Origin: Gonapodya sp. JEL0774
Lineage: Eukaryota; Monoblepharomycota; Monoblepharidomycetes; Monoblepharidales; Gonapodyaceae
NCBI GenBank assembly: GCA_027604505.1
Contig: JADIIX010000001.1
Location: 124,001-188,000, forward strand
Reading direction: 5' to 3'
DNA length: 64,000 nucleotides
In this document: positions 1 to 14,000 of the stretch, one piece after another
Position numbering within the stretch: the stretch's first letter is position 1
How the letters are laid out: every line of letters begins with the position of its first letter
Made by a program: the position numbers and the translations under genes
The notes under the pieces: generated by a model
Told to the model about the DNA's origin: nothing
Seen by the model: only the letters and a program-made list of their open reading frames with translations
Database searches by the model: none

Positions 1-71
1 CTCCCCTCCTCCTCCACGTACCACCGGCGCCACCGCGTACCTTTTGCCCCTCGCCCCATCACAACCACCAG

Positions 72-1227
72 ACCATCGTCGATATGACGGGGAGTCTTGC
101 CGGGGAACGACTCGCGGTGGCGGAGAAGGAGAGGAAACTGAGGGAACTCAAGGCCAGGGCAGACGTGTTGGGGAGGTTTGAACAGGTGAGGGGAATCGGG
201 GAGGCGGGGAGGGAAAGGGGGGCGGATGGTGGAGACTGTGTTGGTCTCGCGTTGTTGAGGTTCCGACAATTCCGCTCAAAACGCATGTGTCACTTTCCTC
301 CTTCCCTCCTTCCCCTCCTCCCACTCGATCTGTTCCGGCTCCTCGCTTCAGGACCTCGACCGACTCCAACCGACGCTGGCCGAGCTGGAGAGCGAGCTCA
401 AGCGGCTCAACGTCGCCCTGCGGGGGCCCACAGAGGCGCGCGAGGCCCTCGAGAGGGCGCAGGGGGAACTGAAGGACTTGGAAGCGAAGGGGATGGTGCG
501 TGGGCGATGAGGGGAAGAGGGGGTGCGGTGCGCGGGAATGGGACGGGACTCGGTCCAGATTTTGCGCGACAGGCCATACCAAACATTGTGTGAGGGGGAA
601 CTGGTGTCTGACCCGTCTTCGTCTCCTCCCACCCCCCACCCACCCCCGCATGATCCCGTCCCCTCCCTCCCGCAGCATCTGGCCCGCCAGGTCCAAGTAT
701 CTCAAGAAAAGCTCACCCGTCTCACGCAACTCGCAGCCCAAAAGCGAAAAGGAGCCGCGGAGCGGGCCCGCCGGTCCAAGGAGGACTTGGAACTGCTGAG
801 GAAGGATCGGAACGGGAGGGAGAAGGCCGCGCAGGAGGAGAAGAGGGAAGGGGATGAGTGGGCGAAAAAGGTGCGTGGGGTGGGGGCGGCCGAGATGGGG
901 CAGGGGGAGGTTGGTCGTGGCCGAACGGAAGGGTGTGGTGGAGATGGTGGGGGGACATGTTATCTGACGCCTGTCTCTGTGTCTCCTACCCCCCTCGTCG
1001 CCATTCTATGCGCGCCATTGTTTTGCCCGTCATGGTGGCCGTTCCTCCTCCACCCGCACACACCATTTGCCCCTGCACGACGAACGCAGATCGAGCACCT
1101 CCGCGAGCAACACGGGACGCTCATGACCGCACTGGACTCGGAATACGCGCGACTCAAGGCGCAGCTGGAGACGTATGCGCGGGAAGTGGTGCAGGCGTGT
1201 GGAGGGCTGGAGGGGGAGTTGAGGTGA
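72..1227 (+). CDS. NUF2: NUF2 kinetochore subunit, C-terminal part (5' end outside window)
   Basis: Exons 72-185, 352-495, 676-870 and 1090-1227, all phase 0, ending in TGA at 1225-1227. Bases 1-71 look like the pyrimidine-rich 3' end of another intron, so the calponin-homology head of the protein lies upstream. The 197 residues seen are almost all charged coiled coil (Glu/Lys/Arg-rich heptads). The tail IEHLREQHGTLMTALDSEY followed by a KAQLETYAREV segment is the typical end of Nuf2, which pairs with Ndc80 and carries the Spc24/Spc25-binding tail at the outer kinetochore. The identification rests on this C-terminal pattern, because coiled coils alone are not diagnostic. The introns are unusually GC- and C-rich compared with those of the next gene. 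Confidence 0.7.
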
Positions 1228-1457
1228 GCTGGGGAGGTCGCAGGAGCAGAGGGGAAACAGCGTGGGCGGGGACAGATGAACGAAGACGGGGTTTATGAGA
1301 GGGGTCTTTATTTAGTTTGGGATGGATTTTTACTGTAACAGTGAAGTATTTTGTTTCTTTGGGTTTTTTCTTGGAGGGGGTGGTGGTTATATGGGGGGTC
1401 ATGCAGTGTTCGCGGCTGTTTCTCTTGCACCTTCCCTACCCTCCTTTTAAATCTTTG

Positions 1458-4400
1458 ATGGCGGGGCCGCCTAGAAAAAAGCCCAAGCTCGAAAATCATG
1501 AGGCTTCGTCGCAATCTTCTCCGCGACTGAAGGAGGGCAAGAAACGTGCCGGTGGGAAGACATCGATCAACTCTGCTCACGACGACACCGAGAAGCAGGG
1601 AGCCCACATCCACGGGCCAAGTTCCAGGATTGAGCAAGGATCAAAATCTGTCACAGATGAGCATATGACTGGTCGTGGAATCGGAACGGAGGAGGATTCT
1701 GTGGGGGGAGGTGAAGACCAGCCCGTCGCGGAGATTCCACGCGACGAGAGTTTCTGGCTGGATTCGCTGGACTCGAGGAACGATGAGAAGATCTATAAAG
1801 GTGAGAATCGACTTTTTTGTTTTGCCGACTGTGCGAGTCCAGTCAGGGTCGGCGTAGGGTTACATTCCGTCTGTCACTAGGACTTGTCTCCATGGCGACC
1901 ACGCTCCACGACTTGCTCCGCCGTGTGGAGACTCTTTCGGATCTCTCTACAGACGTGCAATCGAGGACACACCCGAGTGCTACCGATACTTTGGTTCGGG
2001 ACGACGTGGTGGGGGATTTGGACGAGGAGGACGCGCTACGATATTACTTGTACAAGGCGTATGTCGACAATCGACCGACCGCGGATGACCTTACTGTGCT
2101 GATTGGGGAACTTGGAGAAGTACGTCCCCGCCTCTCGAATCACTTTAGCGTCGAGTCGACGTCATTTGTTTCACTCCCACCAGGGCGCCTCGTCAGCCCA
2201 TTATGGCCCACTGTTTCAAACGCTGGCCGCTCTTGTGCATCTCTCCCACACCCTTGGACCACGCCGCATGTCTCTCCACCTTGTTCGTCTGCTCTCTCAG
2301 CGGGTGGTGGACCTTGTGGACTTGCTCGGCCCACGTCCAGACATGGCTTTGGCGAAAGCCGTCTTGGGAGTCATGCGCGAGTTGGTTATTTGTGGTGGTG
2401 TGGTTGGGGGTAGAAGTGTCGTTGGAGCTCTGTCTGCAGAGGTAAGGTTTTGATCCACGAGAAAAGTAGGAGACGGTCTTGAACGATGATCTCAATCACG
2501 ACGTTTTCTACATAGTTGATGCAACGACTGCTTGGGAGATTCACAGGTGGTCACAGCCTCGGTGCCCGGTCCAAACCAAAACCCACCAACGACGACAAGC
2601 CTGACGTTAGTTCTGGTTCGTTGCCGGTGTCCTTGAATCTTAGCGCACCTCACGATCAAGAAACTTTTGTTGCCGCAGGTGGTTTGCGAAAGTCTGCGAT
2701 TGGTCTTCTCCTCTCTTTGGTCAAGTCCCCGGACGCACAGGTGAGAACCTCAATCTTTGGAATGAATGGGGTGATTACCGCTTTGCTGGGAGGGTTATGG
2801 AGGGATAACCTCGAGGTGAGTTGAAAAACAATCTCAAATTACTTACAGTTTACCCGTATCGACCGTAGCGCTTTGTTGCTGGTTCTGCAAGGACGCTAGT
2901 CGGATAGTTCTCTCCCTCGAAAATCACATATCATCGGACACCCGTACATCACAATCCACGTTCGTCGGAGTCTTTGATTCCAATTTACTTTCAGCGGTAT
3001 GGTCAGCCGTCGTCAATATTATTTTCATGTGACAGTGAAGCTGAACTGGACTTGGATTTCCGCAGTTGTACTCCTTCTCCGTTGACTCAAAAACTCCTGA
3101 CCAATTGCGGTTGCCCATTCGTAGTTTACTGATGGCGCTCTCTACACGGCCGGGGCGAGGTGTCTGTTTCCAATCAGACGGTCTGTGCCTCAATGCACAA
3201 GGGAAAGTTTACAATCCAATATTGGCGGGATTTCTGAAAACCCTGAAGCTTGTTGATTTCACACAAGATATGGAAGTAGTTTTTGGTGTACTCGGTGCGG
3301 CACCGGAGCTGGTGGAAGGGTGAGGACCATTCGACACCCCACCTGGTGAATCATATTATTCACTGCTTCCTTTTTTTGTTTAATTGTTCGGTATCAGATT
3401 TTTGTCATCGCCAATTGTTGTCTCAATCAACCTTGACCCGCAGCCTTCTCCCCAATGGCTGTGGTCCATGGCTTTCCTCCTTCGAATTGTCCGACTTCCC
3501 ACACATCTTGGATCACAAGTGCCTGCTCTGTCCAGCATTCTCTCAAACACCTGCCCACCTTTATTCACTCGAAATGTGATGGTGAAGGGGTTGATGCATA
3601 ATGATGCAACAGTACGATACGTCATGGCTGAAGCCGTGCGCACGGTTCTCGACAAGGCGAGCCAGATAATTTCAGAATTACGGACCCGGAAGGCGACTAC
3701 AGAAGTTGAAGAGTTTCAAGCGGTACTCGCACGACTTCTACCAGATTTACAATCGCAGTTCGCTTGTGCCAAGTTGTGTTTCGCCGCGTCCATTGCGCCA
3801 GGCGCTTCCGAGGACTCCAAACATGCACACGCTGCGGGATTGCGATGTTTCGCTGGATACACCAAGGTTTTTGGTGGTGCAGTCGCAGGAAGGCTAAGGG
3901 CAGATATGAGAAAAGTGATCGGCCCATTGAACGCTGAGGGTGGTGGTGATGGGGACGATGCTGTTCGAGAGGCGGCAATGGAGATAATTGAAATCGGAGG
4001 ATGGGTCAAGGTTGATGGTAATGTCGTTCGGTAGAAATGTTTTCGTCGTGTCGTACCTGAAAACGTACCCGATAGGTACCGTGGACTCTTCTGGTCGCTC
4101 ACAATTGCACCCATTTCTCCTTTTACTCTTGCTTTCCGCTCCTGATTCCTCTCTTCGGGCTCGCGCAATTACGGGGGTCACTTCTCTACTCCGCCGCACT
4201 TTTCCCTTCGACGCCTTTCCCGACGAGGCACCATGCTTGGTATCGGCCTTGTTGGCCGCTGGCGATCGTCATGTAACTATGCGGGAGGAGGGAGCTACTT
4301 TCGTGGATGGTTTAATGTCGGACATGACACAACATCCGTATCGAAGCGTGGATATCATGTCAGAAATGCTGGGGAGGCAATGGTCAAATTTGACTGATGC

Positions 4401-7400
4401 ACGACAGGACTGTAAAGGATACACTCCTGAGCCACATTTAAGCCCACTTTTGTGTTTGGCATTGAGAAAGTATGCTCTGTTCACCAACGACCACCCAGCA
4501 TCTCAATCGATCATTGATGCTTTTATGGTGCATCTTCTAGCTAATATTGCAGATCGAACCAGTGCGCCACTCAAGATACTGCGCCATATATTGGAAGCAA
4601 CTCAGGAGCAACGACCTGCCTATGGAAGCGAGAACGGAAGCACTCAAGATGGCGCGGTTCAAAGGGCGCTTAATTATGTCATCGCATTTCACTCATTCTC
4701 CTCTGAGTTAACTTCGGTGAGCAATGACATTGAAATGAGACTGCGAGCGATCGCCAAAAGAGGTGAGTGATATGCACGGACGTCTCAACGATTCCATACA
4801 CAGACGTTCGATCGTCATAGGAAGCACCCAGGAATTCTTGGTGATAATGGACAGCCATCTGGACAAGTTCGCGGTGCTAAAATATTTCCTTAGAATTTCT
4901 GAGGTCGGACGGGAATTGTTTCCATCAGAACTCTTTGAGAAGTCGGACGACTTCGAGTTCTTGCTTTCGACAGTCTTCTTCTGCATGAAGTTGCTCTTGC
5001 TGGGGAACGTTTACCATCTTGCGCCATATCTGCGGTCAGCATTCGTTGAAGGATTCCTTCGGATTATAAGGCTCGTTCAAACTGTCGATACAAACGAGAT
5101 TGGAGATAGCGGTAAACTGCGGCGCTTTCGCAAGCTCGAAAGCTATGTCCTCGAAATTCTAAATGGTGAATTGTTGTCAAGGAAAATCCAGCAACTTTCC
5201 CTCGGTGGGCTCAAAAACGTTTAATTTTATAGTCAATATTCTGAAATTTGCTTTTAAAAGGGTTGGCACAGGTTCTATCTATGGTGCAATCCAGCGAAGT
5301 ATCGCTGAGCGGGAAAAGTAAATGGGCGACTGTCAAGGCAACTCTTTTGAAGACTGCAGAGAGTTCTCTTCAAAGCTACAATCAAACTAGCACACAATTT
5401 CAGCTTGATGAGGTGCTAGAACTATGCCGTATCCTTGCTCCTTCGCTGTCAGACTCTGAAAAGGTTTTGTTACTCACTCGCATCGCAGCCGTGGGACCTT
5501 TGGCACGAAAGTCTCAAGGGCTCCAATCTGCACTCATTTCCTTATGGAATACTGGAGTGCTCACTGAGAAACCCATTTTGCACGCAAGTCTGCAATTGGC
5601 GGCTGAAGGCAACTGCCCCAACTTTTTCTATATGATCTCGCACATTGGACCAAGCTGCCCCTTTCATGATGCTATTGATTATGGCCTACTCTCAATATTG
5701 GCAGACCATTCCGCCTCGGCACCTTTCCTCGGACGCCTGTTACATTATAGCAGAGAGATTCGTCTCAGCTTCTTTCGATGGTTCAAAGAAAACGACCGCA
5801 CGACGCAAAAGTGGGACCTCCAGAGATTGATCGTCATATTGAATGGGTTGCTCGATGGAAACGTTGACACGGACGGTGATTCTGCGTCGTGGAGAGAATC
5901 TCTGACACCTGAGGAACAAGAAGGGATGCAGCTTGTTTCAAGCTTATCGAGTCGATTGGTGTCAGACTTTATCACTGAATGGACCCGTGGTGCTACTCAA
6001 CTGACTCTGCAATCCTGCGCTCGTGCCATTTCAATCATGCATGCTCTCTGCGAGAAGCACGTTCCTGAGTCATTCGTAAACGCCGCGACGAGAGTAGTAG
6101 TTGACCCACACAGTCAAGTGTCCATAGAATGCAAAGTCGGAGGTCTTCCCTCTGCCATTCTTCTTGTGAGGCTTGTTGTGAAGAGGGGGGATGTTAACGC
6201 TACCATGATGGGGAATTTTCTCAAGTCTTCACTGGAGGTGTTAGCCAGAGCATGTGAGATCGGGGATGAACAAGGTGGCCAAGACGCAATTCAGATTTCA
6301 GGACAACTTCGTGAACTCTTAAAAGAAGCCGGCGACGACCCGACATCTCCGAGAAAGCATAAGTTTCTCCATGAGTTCCTCCGAGACTCCTCTGATGGTT
6401 TAAAATCCAGTCTTAGAACTTTGCTTGCCCCTGCAAGGCAGCTTGCCGAAGTAGCTGGATTGCTTGGGGACCTCGCTGAGCTGCACATTCACAGTGGCGA
6501 TGCATGGGTATTGCTCCCGTGGCTTGCTGAGGAAGTGAGGGCTTCTGAGGTATCGAATATCGAAGGTTCCTCCGAAGTGGGAGCACAAGCGATTGCACGG
6601 GTATTGAAGCAGGACATCTCGAAGAGCTCCGCATTATCCACACTGTGCGTTCTCACATCATCGTTGACCGGCAAAACTTCGGAGAGTAGTATATTCATTA
6701 TTGAAGCACTCAAGAAATTGGAATCAGTTGAAGGGTATTCGGTGGCTAGAAGTGTGCTGTTGCGGACGTCTCTAGCTCGTGAAACCGCAGATTTGATCTC
6801 CTTCAAACGCAAGTTAAGGGAGCGGACTCCCACAAGTGCTGTTCTGAGGCAAATCGACTCGTCCAACGTTGGAGATCGAGAAAATGGCTATGTGGAGGAG
6901 TATCTTGTCGGCATATGCAGAGTTGTCCTTCACGAGACACTTTCGGATGACGATCTGCACTATTTTATAGAAGTACAGCTGTTAGGCTTTCTCGTTAGTC
7001 TCCTTTCCTCTGAGGATGAGTCGCTGCGTAATACTGCCTCCGCGTTGCTAAGCAAATGCCTCACGATGATCGTATCATCGAAACTCAAGGAACGCAAGCA
7101 ACTTCTACTCGCGTTGACGACACTGCGTAATTCTATTGTCTCCGAGCAGCGGGTTCCAGGACCTATAACGTACTTCATGTCGGAAACTGTTCGAATTCTG
7201 CTGGAGCCGGACAACACACTTTACCCTCTTGTGAATCGATTTCTTCTTCAGAGACCCATTATTGACTTGACGGTGCGTGTGTTCTCGGATTTGATCCAAA
7301 GACAGACTGCCAGTTTATCCTGCCGTTGTTAGGATATTCCGATGTTTTATGATCTCACCTTCTCTGCAAGTAAGGTGCACAGGCGGTTCATGCTGAAACT

Positions 7401-7776
7401 TCTTGTCCGTGGATTGCAATCAAAGAAGGTGGCACCACAGTAATTTTGTCGATAATTTTCACAGTCCTAACATCTGCTTTAACAGGATTTGGCCCTCTAT
7501 TCTCGCCGACACGCGTTTTCCACATTGATGTCCCTCACGTTCTCGAGTGCCTTGGAACGAGAAGATCGGGTAATCATTGTTCAGGTATGTTGGATCCCAT
7601 TGACGTGTCATTCTGCATACCCTGAGTGCTCTACCTTTGTCCAGGCGCTGAGCAAGGCAGCGAGTCTTGCATCCCAAAGAGGTCTGTTGCAAACCGGTAT
7701 AAAGAGCTGGCTGGGTGCAGACTTTGGGGATGTAGAAGCTCTGAAGCAGTCACTGCTCAATTCAATCTTTACGTAA
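1458..7776 (+). CDS. URB1: URB1/NPA1-like nucleolar pre-ribosomal-associated protein
   Basis: Thirteen exons with consistent phases: 1458-1800, 1881-2119, 2184-2441, 2516-2815, 2892-2996, 3066-3319, 3398-4017, 4076-4762, 4821-5204, 5261-7272, 7333-7428, 7486-7584 and 7645-7776. This gives 1,842 residues, close to yeast Npa1. The start is the first Met, in MAGPPRKKPK, a nuclear-localisation-like basic stretch. The protein is predicted to be long alpha-helical (armadillo-like). VMVKGLMHNDATVRYVMAEA matches the Urb1 N-terminal domain, and DIPMFYDL, then DLALYSRRHAF, then the final exon match the C-terminal NopRA1 domain. Family role: assembly of early 60S pre-ribosomal particles in the nucleolus with Dbp6, Rsa3 and Npa2. 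The junction at 5204/5261 uses a weaker GTGGGC donor, and the last exon could be extended by another splice. Confidence 0.85.
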
Positions 7777-7890
7777 CAGACGCCTCCTGGTGGTTTGTTT
7801 GTAATATTGGGAGTCTTATGCAATGTATTTACTTTGGTTGATGTTGTTGGTTGTTTGGTGCCGGTGACAATCTCAACACTCACGTTACTG

Positions 7891-10819
7891 ATGGAGTGCC
7901 TTAAAGCCCTCACTGAGCTTCAGCAGATGGGAGAGACGCTCAATGCTCCTTTCCTTCGGCATTTTTTTCGAAACTTCGACCCTCAATCGTCCAAACCGTT
8001 GAGAATTACCATGTCCCACTTCAGCGTGCGACACTTTGATTCCGCCGATTACCGCTCTGCATACCACCAACTATGCGACTGGTTCTATGGATGGAATGTC
8101 ACGGACGCGACGGAGATCGTTCCGTGAGTCTTGGTGATGGAGTTCAGCTCGAAGATGGAACACATGGAAACGTCCAGGTCCTTTGGTTGTTAAGGTCAAG
8201 ATAATCTTGCTTTGACAAATTTCTTCTTTTTTTACATTCCCAACTGCAAGTGATACTGCTGGAACAAAGCTGGGCTCGTCACCAAAACTTCGGCGCATAC
8301 CTCGCGACATAGACATGTCTCTCGACGTGGAGAAACAAGAATGCGCTCGTATATCTCAAACATTCGAAACCCTTTTTGCGGTTTCGCGCCGTGCTCTCAA
8401 TCGGATGTACATCGACATTGACGAGAAGATGCCTGTATTGGGAATGGGCACTCTTGCCAAAGCAAAAAACCGAAATGGGCAGGATGGCACTGGAGGTGGA
8501 GAAAATGGGAGTGATGAGGGACTTGCCCGCTTTGATGACAAGGAGAAAGTATGGGCAGACGCTGCTGGTATGGTCGCCGTCGCTTCGGCTACATCTGGGC
8601 CAATGCCAGGGTTGCCGGCCACCCTGTCAAATGCTTCTGCGCTATCACCATCTCCAAGTGGAATAGATGAGCTGGCCGATTCTGCCGCACCGCCCGGCTC
8701 TGCTTCAGGGGTAGCCGACAAATCTCACCTGTTCGTTGGAACGTCTCTCAATCGACAAGGAGGCAAAGCGAAATCTCACGGTCGCAAAACACCTGGTACA
8801 AAGCTGAGGGTACCAAATGGGTCCTCGTTGTTGAAACCAAAGTCCTCGTTGCAGATGAAAGCAGGCAGCGAATCTGAAAGCGATAAGCCAGCCAAATCAA
8901 GCGACACAACCTCTTCAGCTTTAGCAAGCTCTCCATCGTCCCCACAGAATAATATTAATTTGCAAATAGCTTCTCCTACCAACTTATCGCCTGAAAATGG
9001 GCCTGAGCTTTTCCTCGAACCACCTTTGCCGTCTCGGCATGGATCCTCTGTTGTCGAAACCGCCTCCACATCTTCTGTTCCGAGTGCAGATTCATCCTTA
9101 TCAAAGCAGGATGCTCATGCAGCAACCTTTATGAGCAGCATCTTATCTCGTGATGACCTGGCGAGCAGCTCGCGGAGTGCCTCTTTCGCTTCTCCACACG
9201 ACGATTCTGACAACGAGTCGCAAGCATCGTCATCAAGCTCTCTTGATGAGAGTGAGCAATTTGTCCGCCGGCGTTTAACGAAAGTCCTGATTGAGATTGA
9301 CGATATGGCTGCAAACGGGCGATCCTCTTCAATGCAAGTGAATGGGGAAACCGAACGTGAAGAAGATGAAGAAGAATCGGACATGAATGAAGAAGAGGCT
9401 GCTGAAGATGATGCTCGCAAACTTTACATGGGGGGCACTTCACCGGCGAACACTATGGCGGCCGTGCTGAGAGCAGTAATGAAGGACGATTCCAACCAAG
9501 CACTTCGAAACCTGCAGTCGGACCTCGAAGTAGTTTACGCAGATTTGGATCGCTCCGTGGACTACACGCTGATTTGTGTGGGCAATATTCTTGTCGTATT
9601 AGCTATTGCTGAACTTCTACGAGATGAAGTAACATTCCGAAATTACGTCAGTCATGCGGTGGAAATCTCTGGTGCATTTGTTAGCAACACTTTGAAAACA
9701 GTCTGGGATTTGCTACGCAAAGAAGTACCTCGCGAATCGTTGACATTGGCAGACCTTAGAGAGCCATTGCTTCTGAGGTCCGTTGTGCGCAGAGTCGCGG
9801 AGCTTAGAACTCCCCCTCCATCTGCAGAGGCACCGTATCCAAAATTGGCAAAAATTCCGATCCGCAAGATCCATCGCAAAGTTCAACTATTACATTCGCT
9901 CCTGGTCAGCGTTGATGTTCAACTTCTACCTCGGTTCGTCCTAGCTCATAAATCGGACTGTAAGGCTGCTGCAGCATCTCGCTATGGAGCGTCCCTTTGG
10001 CTCACTGGCGGTTATGATGGAGTCGTCCGCATTCACGACTTAGCCACCCGTACGACTCTTGCACAATATGTGGGACACAAATCCGTTGTTACCGACGTTC
10101 ACTTCGCAAAGGACGACACGCACGTGGTATCGTGCTCGTTTGACCGAACTGTCAAAATTTGGAATGCTCAGACAGCAGTGTGCGAGAGGACACTTCAGGG
10201 ACACACGGACAGTGTGACATCATGTGATGTCAGCCCAGATGGAAGGTTCGTTGCAACCGGAAGTCTGGATTGCTCAGTGAGATTGTGGGACTATACTACA
10301 GGAGACTGTCTGTGTGTCGTGAAGAAGCACACAAGATGGGTGAAGGTTGTGCGCTTCACGCCCGACGGACGTTACCTGGCTTCTGCGGGTCTCGATCGAC
10401 GAGTGTTCTTTTGGGATGTGAAGTTAATGGCAAACACCAAAGGTACTGTAACTCAGTCACGTGTGATTGAAGCTCACGGGGACTACGTGCTTGATCTGGC
10501 GATGGCCAAACCGTCGTACGTAGCCACTTGCTCAAGGGACATGACAGTCAAGGTTTTCGATTACGTTACCGGCCACGAACTTCACAGCAATTCCATAGCA
10601 CCGAGCTGGGCGTGCAGCGTTTCATTTTCACCGGATGGAGAATTCTACGCCACCGGATCGTTCGACAACAACATCGTAGTGTTTCGGACGAAGACGGGGG
10701 AACGGGTGCGAAGTTTCCGTGTATTCAATCTGGGCGTGAGCGTCGTCCGATTCGCTAAAGGAATGGCATCAGTAGTTTGTGGTACGGGGGAGGGATACTT
10801 GCAGGAGATTCCTCTCTGA
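7891..10819 (+). CDS. WD40-repeat protein with unassigned N-terminal half
   Basis: Exon 8251-10819 carries the main reading frame. It is joined in frame to exon 7891-8123 through a clean GTGAGT intron (8124-8250), giving about 933 residues if translation starts at 7891; an ATG at 8315 is the alternative start. The middle is Ser-rich and low-complexity with an acidic run of Glu/Asp. Then come helices (residues about 500-620) and seven WD40 blades to the C-terminus, for example DRTVKIWNA, DCSVRLWDY and DRRVFFWDV. A seven-blade propeller is a protein-binding platform. I could not place the N-terminal region (FRNFDPQSSKPLRITMSHFS...) in a known family, so no complex is proposed. Only 114 bp separate it from the URB1 stop, so the first exon could instead belong to an extended URB1 transcript. 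Confidence 0.7.
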
Positions 10820-11073
10820 TAGGGCACATTCTGTGTGAAATATTGGTAGAGATGTACACCGAAAAACAGTCCAACTAATCACAGCGTTGCATAGAGCCAA
10901 CAGCCGAACAAAAGTGAAGAAAAACAATCTAAAAATCTGTGCTGAGCGGGTGAGGTCGAGACCTTCCCAAAGTATGTACAATTGGTCAAGGTATTCGATA
11001 GTAAAGATTAACGTCAATCCCAAAAACGTTGGTGCGTTGGGCATCGAAAAAAAAAAAAGAGAATAACGGTGTC

Positions 11074-14000
11074 TCAAACATCATGATGGTGTGATTCTGA
11101 ATCATTGGGACTTGCTTCCAGCTCTTCCCGTCTCTTCCGGTCTTCCAACTTCCTTGAGACAACACCATACCGAGCTTTCAAACTCTGTAGCAATTCTTCA
11201 ATGGCACCACGATCTTCATCAGTCATTGGGTTCATGCCCGATATGTGCCGAGAACGGGCATCATCATCATCTTGGATGAGTACCTCTAGAAGAGAGACCG
11301 CACGTGCATATGTTTCAGAGATTAATTGGAGAGCGTCTCCTCGCATTTCCGCATAAGCTCCTGATCGAGCCTAGGGGATACGTGAGTACATCTCGCCAAA
11401 CCAATGATCACTGAAAACAGAAGGCTTACCATTTCCAAAACTCCTTCATAAATGACGATCTCCACCTTGGTACTTGACAGATCGTCGTCGTCAATTGCTT
11501 GATTTACTCCATTGCCCTGCTTCTCGTTGCCTTGTCGCCCGAGACCCTTCTCAGCTTCCTCCAGAGACAATACAAACCCGTCCCTGACCTGCTTGACCAT
11601 ACCACTCAACCATTGTACATCTTCCTTGTTCATACTGCCAACACCTCCTCCTGGCCCCATAACCCCCCAACTCCTCCTCCGCAATTCATCCCAACCTTTA
11701 CGAGCATAATCGGAGCACCTTTGATAATGTGAAAGAAGCCGAACATAAACTGGCGCGGCCAGTTGCTGCATAGGCGCCACAGCCACCCTGGCTGACATCG
11801 CAGTGTGGAATGCCGAAGAAGTAGGTGACGGATCGAGGGATTGTGGCTGTGAAAGAGGCTGTTCAGAGGACGAAGTACCGTGGGATCCTGGAATCAGAGA
11901 GCTCAAATCAATCTTAGAGTTTCTGACGTCGTCTGCGAAAGCCTGCAATATTTTCGTGCGCCGCAACAAATCAACCAGCTGGTCGAGTGACTCCGGCGGT
12001 GTCAGAGATGGATGTGGGCTTCGCGGCTCTGCAGGCGACATGGGGCTCGTGGGACTCGCCGTATGCGAGCGCATGCCAGCACTAGCACTAACATGTCTCC
12101 GGAGAGAAGCGGATGACGCCATTCCGTCCCTCAGGCTTGGCGACGCGCTAGGATAACCCACAACACTTCGTTCTCGATCCTCCGCTGAAGAGATCCGCGC
12201 TCCTGTGAGTGCTGCCACCTCGTCGGCGAGCCACTCCACTTCAACCGCTCCCTTTGACACTATCACATACTCGTCCGAACTGGAGCTTTTGTCTGAATGC
12301 TGTCTCCCAGACTTCGGTTGACCGCTGCCAGTGCTGTTGCTCCTCCACACAGCCACACTCTGCGGAATCACTTTGAAAACCCCTTCAACAAACGCTAGAG
12401 GACTACGAGCACCAAAGCTGCTGCTGGTGGCACCAGGAGGAGTGGCACTCGGTGTGCTAGGTTGGGTCACACTGGTCCTTCTCGAGGCAGGTATCGCTGA
12501 GGACCGGGATCCTGAATGAGGAGTGAAATATCCAGGTGAGTACGCAGTACCAGGTTGGATGGCCAGTAACGGGGGCGGTGACGCTGAGTGAATAGCCGTC
12601 CCAGCGACGGTCCCGGGTGAACCGGATGCAAAAACACTATGCTCCGCTACCGCAGAAGCAATGGCGACTGGGATGCTCCGCGACCCACTCGAGAATCCGA
12701 CATGGCCTTGATGAGGGTGGAGAGTCGCGGATGACCCAGAACCACCCGATGGTGAGCCTGACTGTCCCAGAGATACTGCCTTAGCCTGTGCCATCAGTTC
12801 CCCAACGTCGGATTGCAGGGTTCCGGGCAAAGTTTCAGGTGGTGTGGGAAGCACCGAAGGCGTGTGCATGCCAACAGCACCAATGGCCACTTCAACGCGA
12901 GAAGCTCCGTAAGCTGGGGAGCGTTCAGGTGTTCCACGGTAACTGCTCGGAGAAGATCCGGCTTCAGAGTAGAATCTGTCTGTGGCATCGGTTCTCGACC
13001 CCGGCATGGGGAGTGGCTGGGGTAATCCGATCGGTGTATCCATCGGCCGACGTTGTGCGTCATGTCCCAAAGAGACTCGCCTCGTTGTCAGTCTCCCACC
13101 CAATGCCGGGTCCCTCTCAGCAGCAATGGCAGCTGCAGTTTCATTTCCATATCCGTCTCGAGCATTTGGCTCCACTTCCCTCTTCTCGCCCACAGTCTTC
13201 TTTCCTTTCCGCTCCTGCCCCGATACCAAAGTTCCCAGCCCTACTCCTTGCGTTGTGAGTGGAGAGAGTCCTACGACCCTCATACCATCACCAGAACTGC
13301 CTCTCCTCATGATACCAGCTCCCGCCCTGTCAGGTGCAGGCGGATGGATTGGGTTCTTGGTCGCAATTGTGGGTGGAGAGACCGGAGACGAGGACAAAGG
13401 GGACTCAGCGGATACCGTTGGACGAGCTGTTCCACTCGGCCCTATTCGCGTCGCTCCATCTCTCAGCGGCCCCTTCCGTTTATCCTGCACTCCCACATCG
13501 TCCTCATCCGAAATGTCACTACCCCCTTCATCGTCCGACTCGTTCGTCTGCAATCCTTCCCCTTCTTCGCCACCACCCGGAACTTCGTCAGGTGCTGTAC
13601 CGAGCACCAAGCCTCCTGCTGAATCGATGCACGCCACAACACATGGATGCGCGAAAAATTCCTCGAAGGTCATCCTGTCCCGTGGATCCCTCCTCAGTAA
13701 CCGTCGAACCAAGTCCTTCATATCTGCAGGCACTGGGGGAGGAACGACAACAGGTGTGGAAGGGAGAAGAGGCTCTCCGGCAGCAGCGGCAGCGGCATGC
13801 TCCCGTGTTTGCTGATCCCTCTGCTGAGCAGCGACCTCATCTGGCCACCGCACACCGCCCTGAGAGTCAATGCGGCGTAGGAGGTCAGCTTGCGATTTAG
13901 CACGGAAAGGAACTCTACCACAAAGCATTTCGTAAAGGACAACTCCGACGGACCAGAGGTCTGCACGGGCGTCGTACTTGTGGTGGCGAAGGATTTCGGG

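Noticed and set aside
8748-9443. Minus-strand ORFs opposite the WD40 gene
   Set aside because: Antisense to Ser-rich and Glu-rich codons, which create open complementary frames; no homology.
12982-13815. Plus-strand ORF of 277 codons opposite ATG1
   Set aside because: Ser/Pro-rich shadow frame antisense to the low-complexity middle of the kinase; no domain, and the sense strand is coding.
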